A stretch of 23,484 nt of DNA from a virus. Every line of letters begins with the position of its first letter. Position 1 is the first letter of the stretch. The DNA lies in IMG/VR virus record IMGVR_UViG_3300027972_000052, positions 1-23,484 of that record. One strand, 5' to 3'. The translations under genes and the position numbers were made by a program. This document shows positions 22,732 through 23,484 of this stretch, piece by piece. Under the pieces are notes generated by a model. It was given only the letters and a program-made list of their open reading frames with translations, searched no databases and was not told the origin of the DNA.

Positions 22732-23130
22732 TTAGTCCAGACTGATCGTCACCGACCCCACCGCAAAAGCCGCCACATCGTTCGTGGCAATAGTTCTTGC
22801 CGCAGTCAGAGTGCCCCACGCAATCATGCTTCCAGTAGCCGAATCCGTGAGCATGGCAAAATGCGTCAGAGAACCACCCCAGGTATTCGAGGAAGTTGCA
22901 TAAGTGATCGTGGCTACGTTGTAGATCGACCCTCCGGAGTCGGTGCAAGTAGACCAAGCGCCCGTGGACTTCCTTGCATAAGAACCACCCGTTGCCTCAG
23001 TTCCGCCCGAAGCATCAGAGGGGGCCACAGTGAACAAAGCCATCCACATCGTGGTAGATGCAATAGGCGCATCGTTCCCACCGATCGCATTCAGGATGTT
23101 CTTCTCAAAATAATTAGTAAAACTACCCAT
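22732..23130 (-). CDS. Small tail protein, Gp80-like family, second copy
   Basis: This encodes 132 residues, with AGGAGAAG shortly before the ATG. Residues 14-50 carry NAIGGN, MWMALFTVAPSDASGGTE and a GGSYARKS segment, the hallmark of small phage tail proteins I know from mycobacteriophage Gp80-like proteins; the later THFAMLTDSATGSMIAWGTL matches the same family. It shares these segments with the partial gene immediately upstream, so the two are tandem paralogues. It ends adjacent to the beta-helix gene. It is probably a minor tail or fibre-tip protein. The family name is recalled, not searched. Confidence 0.78.
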   Translation of the reverse strand: MGSFTNYFEKNILNAIGGNDAPIASTTMWMALFTVAPSDASGGTEATGGSYARKSTGAWSTCTDSGGSIYNVATITYATSSNTWGGSLTHFAMLTDSATGSMIAWGTLTAARTIATNDVAAFAVGSVTISLD

Positions 23131-23139
23131 TCTCTTCTC

Positions 23140-23484
23140 CTATACCGCCGCGTTAAAAATAGGAATGCTGTATGTCACTACCGTCTGGGGGATCGTCAAC
23201 GACGACCACATAATCATATTTCCTGTAGAACTATCATCAAAAAGCGCCCAACAACTCACATCCCCCCACCCCGCCGTAGCGGTCGCGAAGACAGTGTTGG
23301 TCACATTAGAAAACCCCACCCCCGACCCCACCACTGTCGCGGTAGTCCAAGCTCCCACGGACTTCCTGCCGTAATTCCCCCCAGAAACCTCCGTCCCCCC
23401 AGAAGCATCACTTGGCGCACTGGTAAACAACCCCATCCATAAACTCATGGAGGCCACCGGGGACCCGTTCCCCCCCATGGCATT
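23140..23484 (-). CDS. Small tail protein, Gp80-like family, first copy, 5' end cut by window edge
   Basis: The visible part encodes 114 residues and continues beyond the right edge. The first visible codons, N-A-M-G-G-N, align with N-A-I-G-G-N at residues 14-19 of the paralogue, so about 13 residues are missing and the internal Met at 23478 is not the start. It has MSLWMGLFTSAPSDASGGTE, GGNYGRKSVGAW and CWALFDDSSTGNMIMW, matching the next gene. Its carboxyl end is a few residues shorter. It is probably a tail or fibre-tip protein. Confidence 0.76.
   Translation of the reverse strand, partial: NAMGGNGSPVASMSLWMGLFTSAPSDASGGTEVSGGNYGRKSVGAWTTATVVGSGVGFSNVTNTVFATATAGWGDVSCWALFDDSSTGNMIMWSSLTIPQTVVTYSIPIFNAAV

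Noticed and set aside
1-23484. tRNA genes, CRISPR arrays, insertion sequences, stop-codon recoding
   Set aside because: No cloverleaf-like or direct-repeat array was seen, there is no transposase, and all genes end at ordinary TAA, TAG or TGA codons without in-frame internal stops.

Overview
The window is part of a tailed double-stranded DNA bacteriophage (or a prophage or metagenome-derived phage contig). Every supported gene reads leftward on the minus strand and together they fill almost the whole 23.5 kb. Neighbouring genes typically meet at TAATG, TGATG, ATGA or GTGA junctions, as in a phage late (virion) operon. The TerL, portal, scaffold, capsid, adaptor and nozzle-like genes, with no sheath, tube or tape-measure gene in view, suggest a short-tailed podovirus-like virion. 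That is an inference from a partial genome. The host cannot be named; strong AGGAGG-type ribosome binding sites point to a bacterium.

In transcription order (right to left): (1) 23484-18913 is a host-recognition and fibre module. It holds two paralogous small tail proteins (the first cut by the window edge), a right-handed beta-helix protein that may be a depolymerase or tailspike, a 381-residue protein with a beta-sandwich-like head and a long degenerate repeat, a small beta-rich protein, a glycine-rich adhesin-like protein, and a 153-residue hydrophobic repeat protein. (2) 18916-17363 is the large terminase. (3) 17354-14951 is an unusual accessory block: a 36-residue predicted membrane microprotein, then three enzymes resembling bacterial nonulosonic-acid (pseudaminic-acid type) glycan loci: a WbpG/PseA-type PP-loop N-acetyl sugar amidotransferase, a pseudaminic-acid-associated methylase, and an SpsF/PseF-like cytidylyltransferase. 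(4) 14951-10409 is the head module: a small protein, a zinc-ribbon protein, portal, a Pro/Gly-rich protein, scaffold and major capsid protein. (5) 10363-8695 holds four small beta-rich proteins, probably virion or decoration proteins, two of them a tandem duplicate pair. Two stable tetraloop hairpins flank the first of the four. (6) 8695-8174 is an endonuclease VII-type HNH nuclease lodged inside the operon. (7) 8177-5206 is a head-tail adaptor and a 660-residue tail nozzle-like protein. (8) 5206 to the left edge holds four probable internal or ejection proteins, the last at least 966 residues long and cut by the window edge.

The most notable content is the sugar-modification block between terminase and portal. 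If active, it would let the phage alter a nonulosonate-like sugar on its host's surface or on its own virion. The pathway is incomplete here: no glutaminase partner, no sugar backbone synthesis genes and no glycosyltransferase are visible, so the enzymes probably act on a host-made precursor or with genes outside the window. No tRNA, rRNA, CRISPR array, insertion sequence or plus-strand gene was found.
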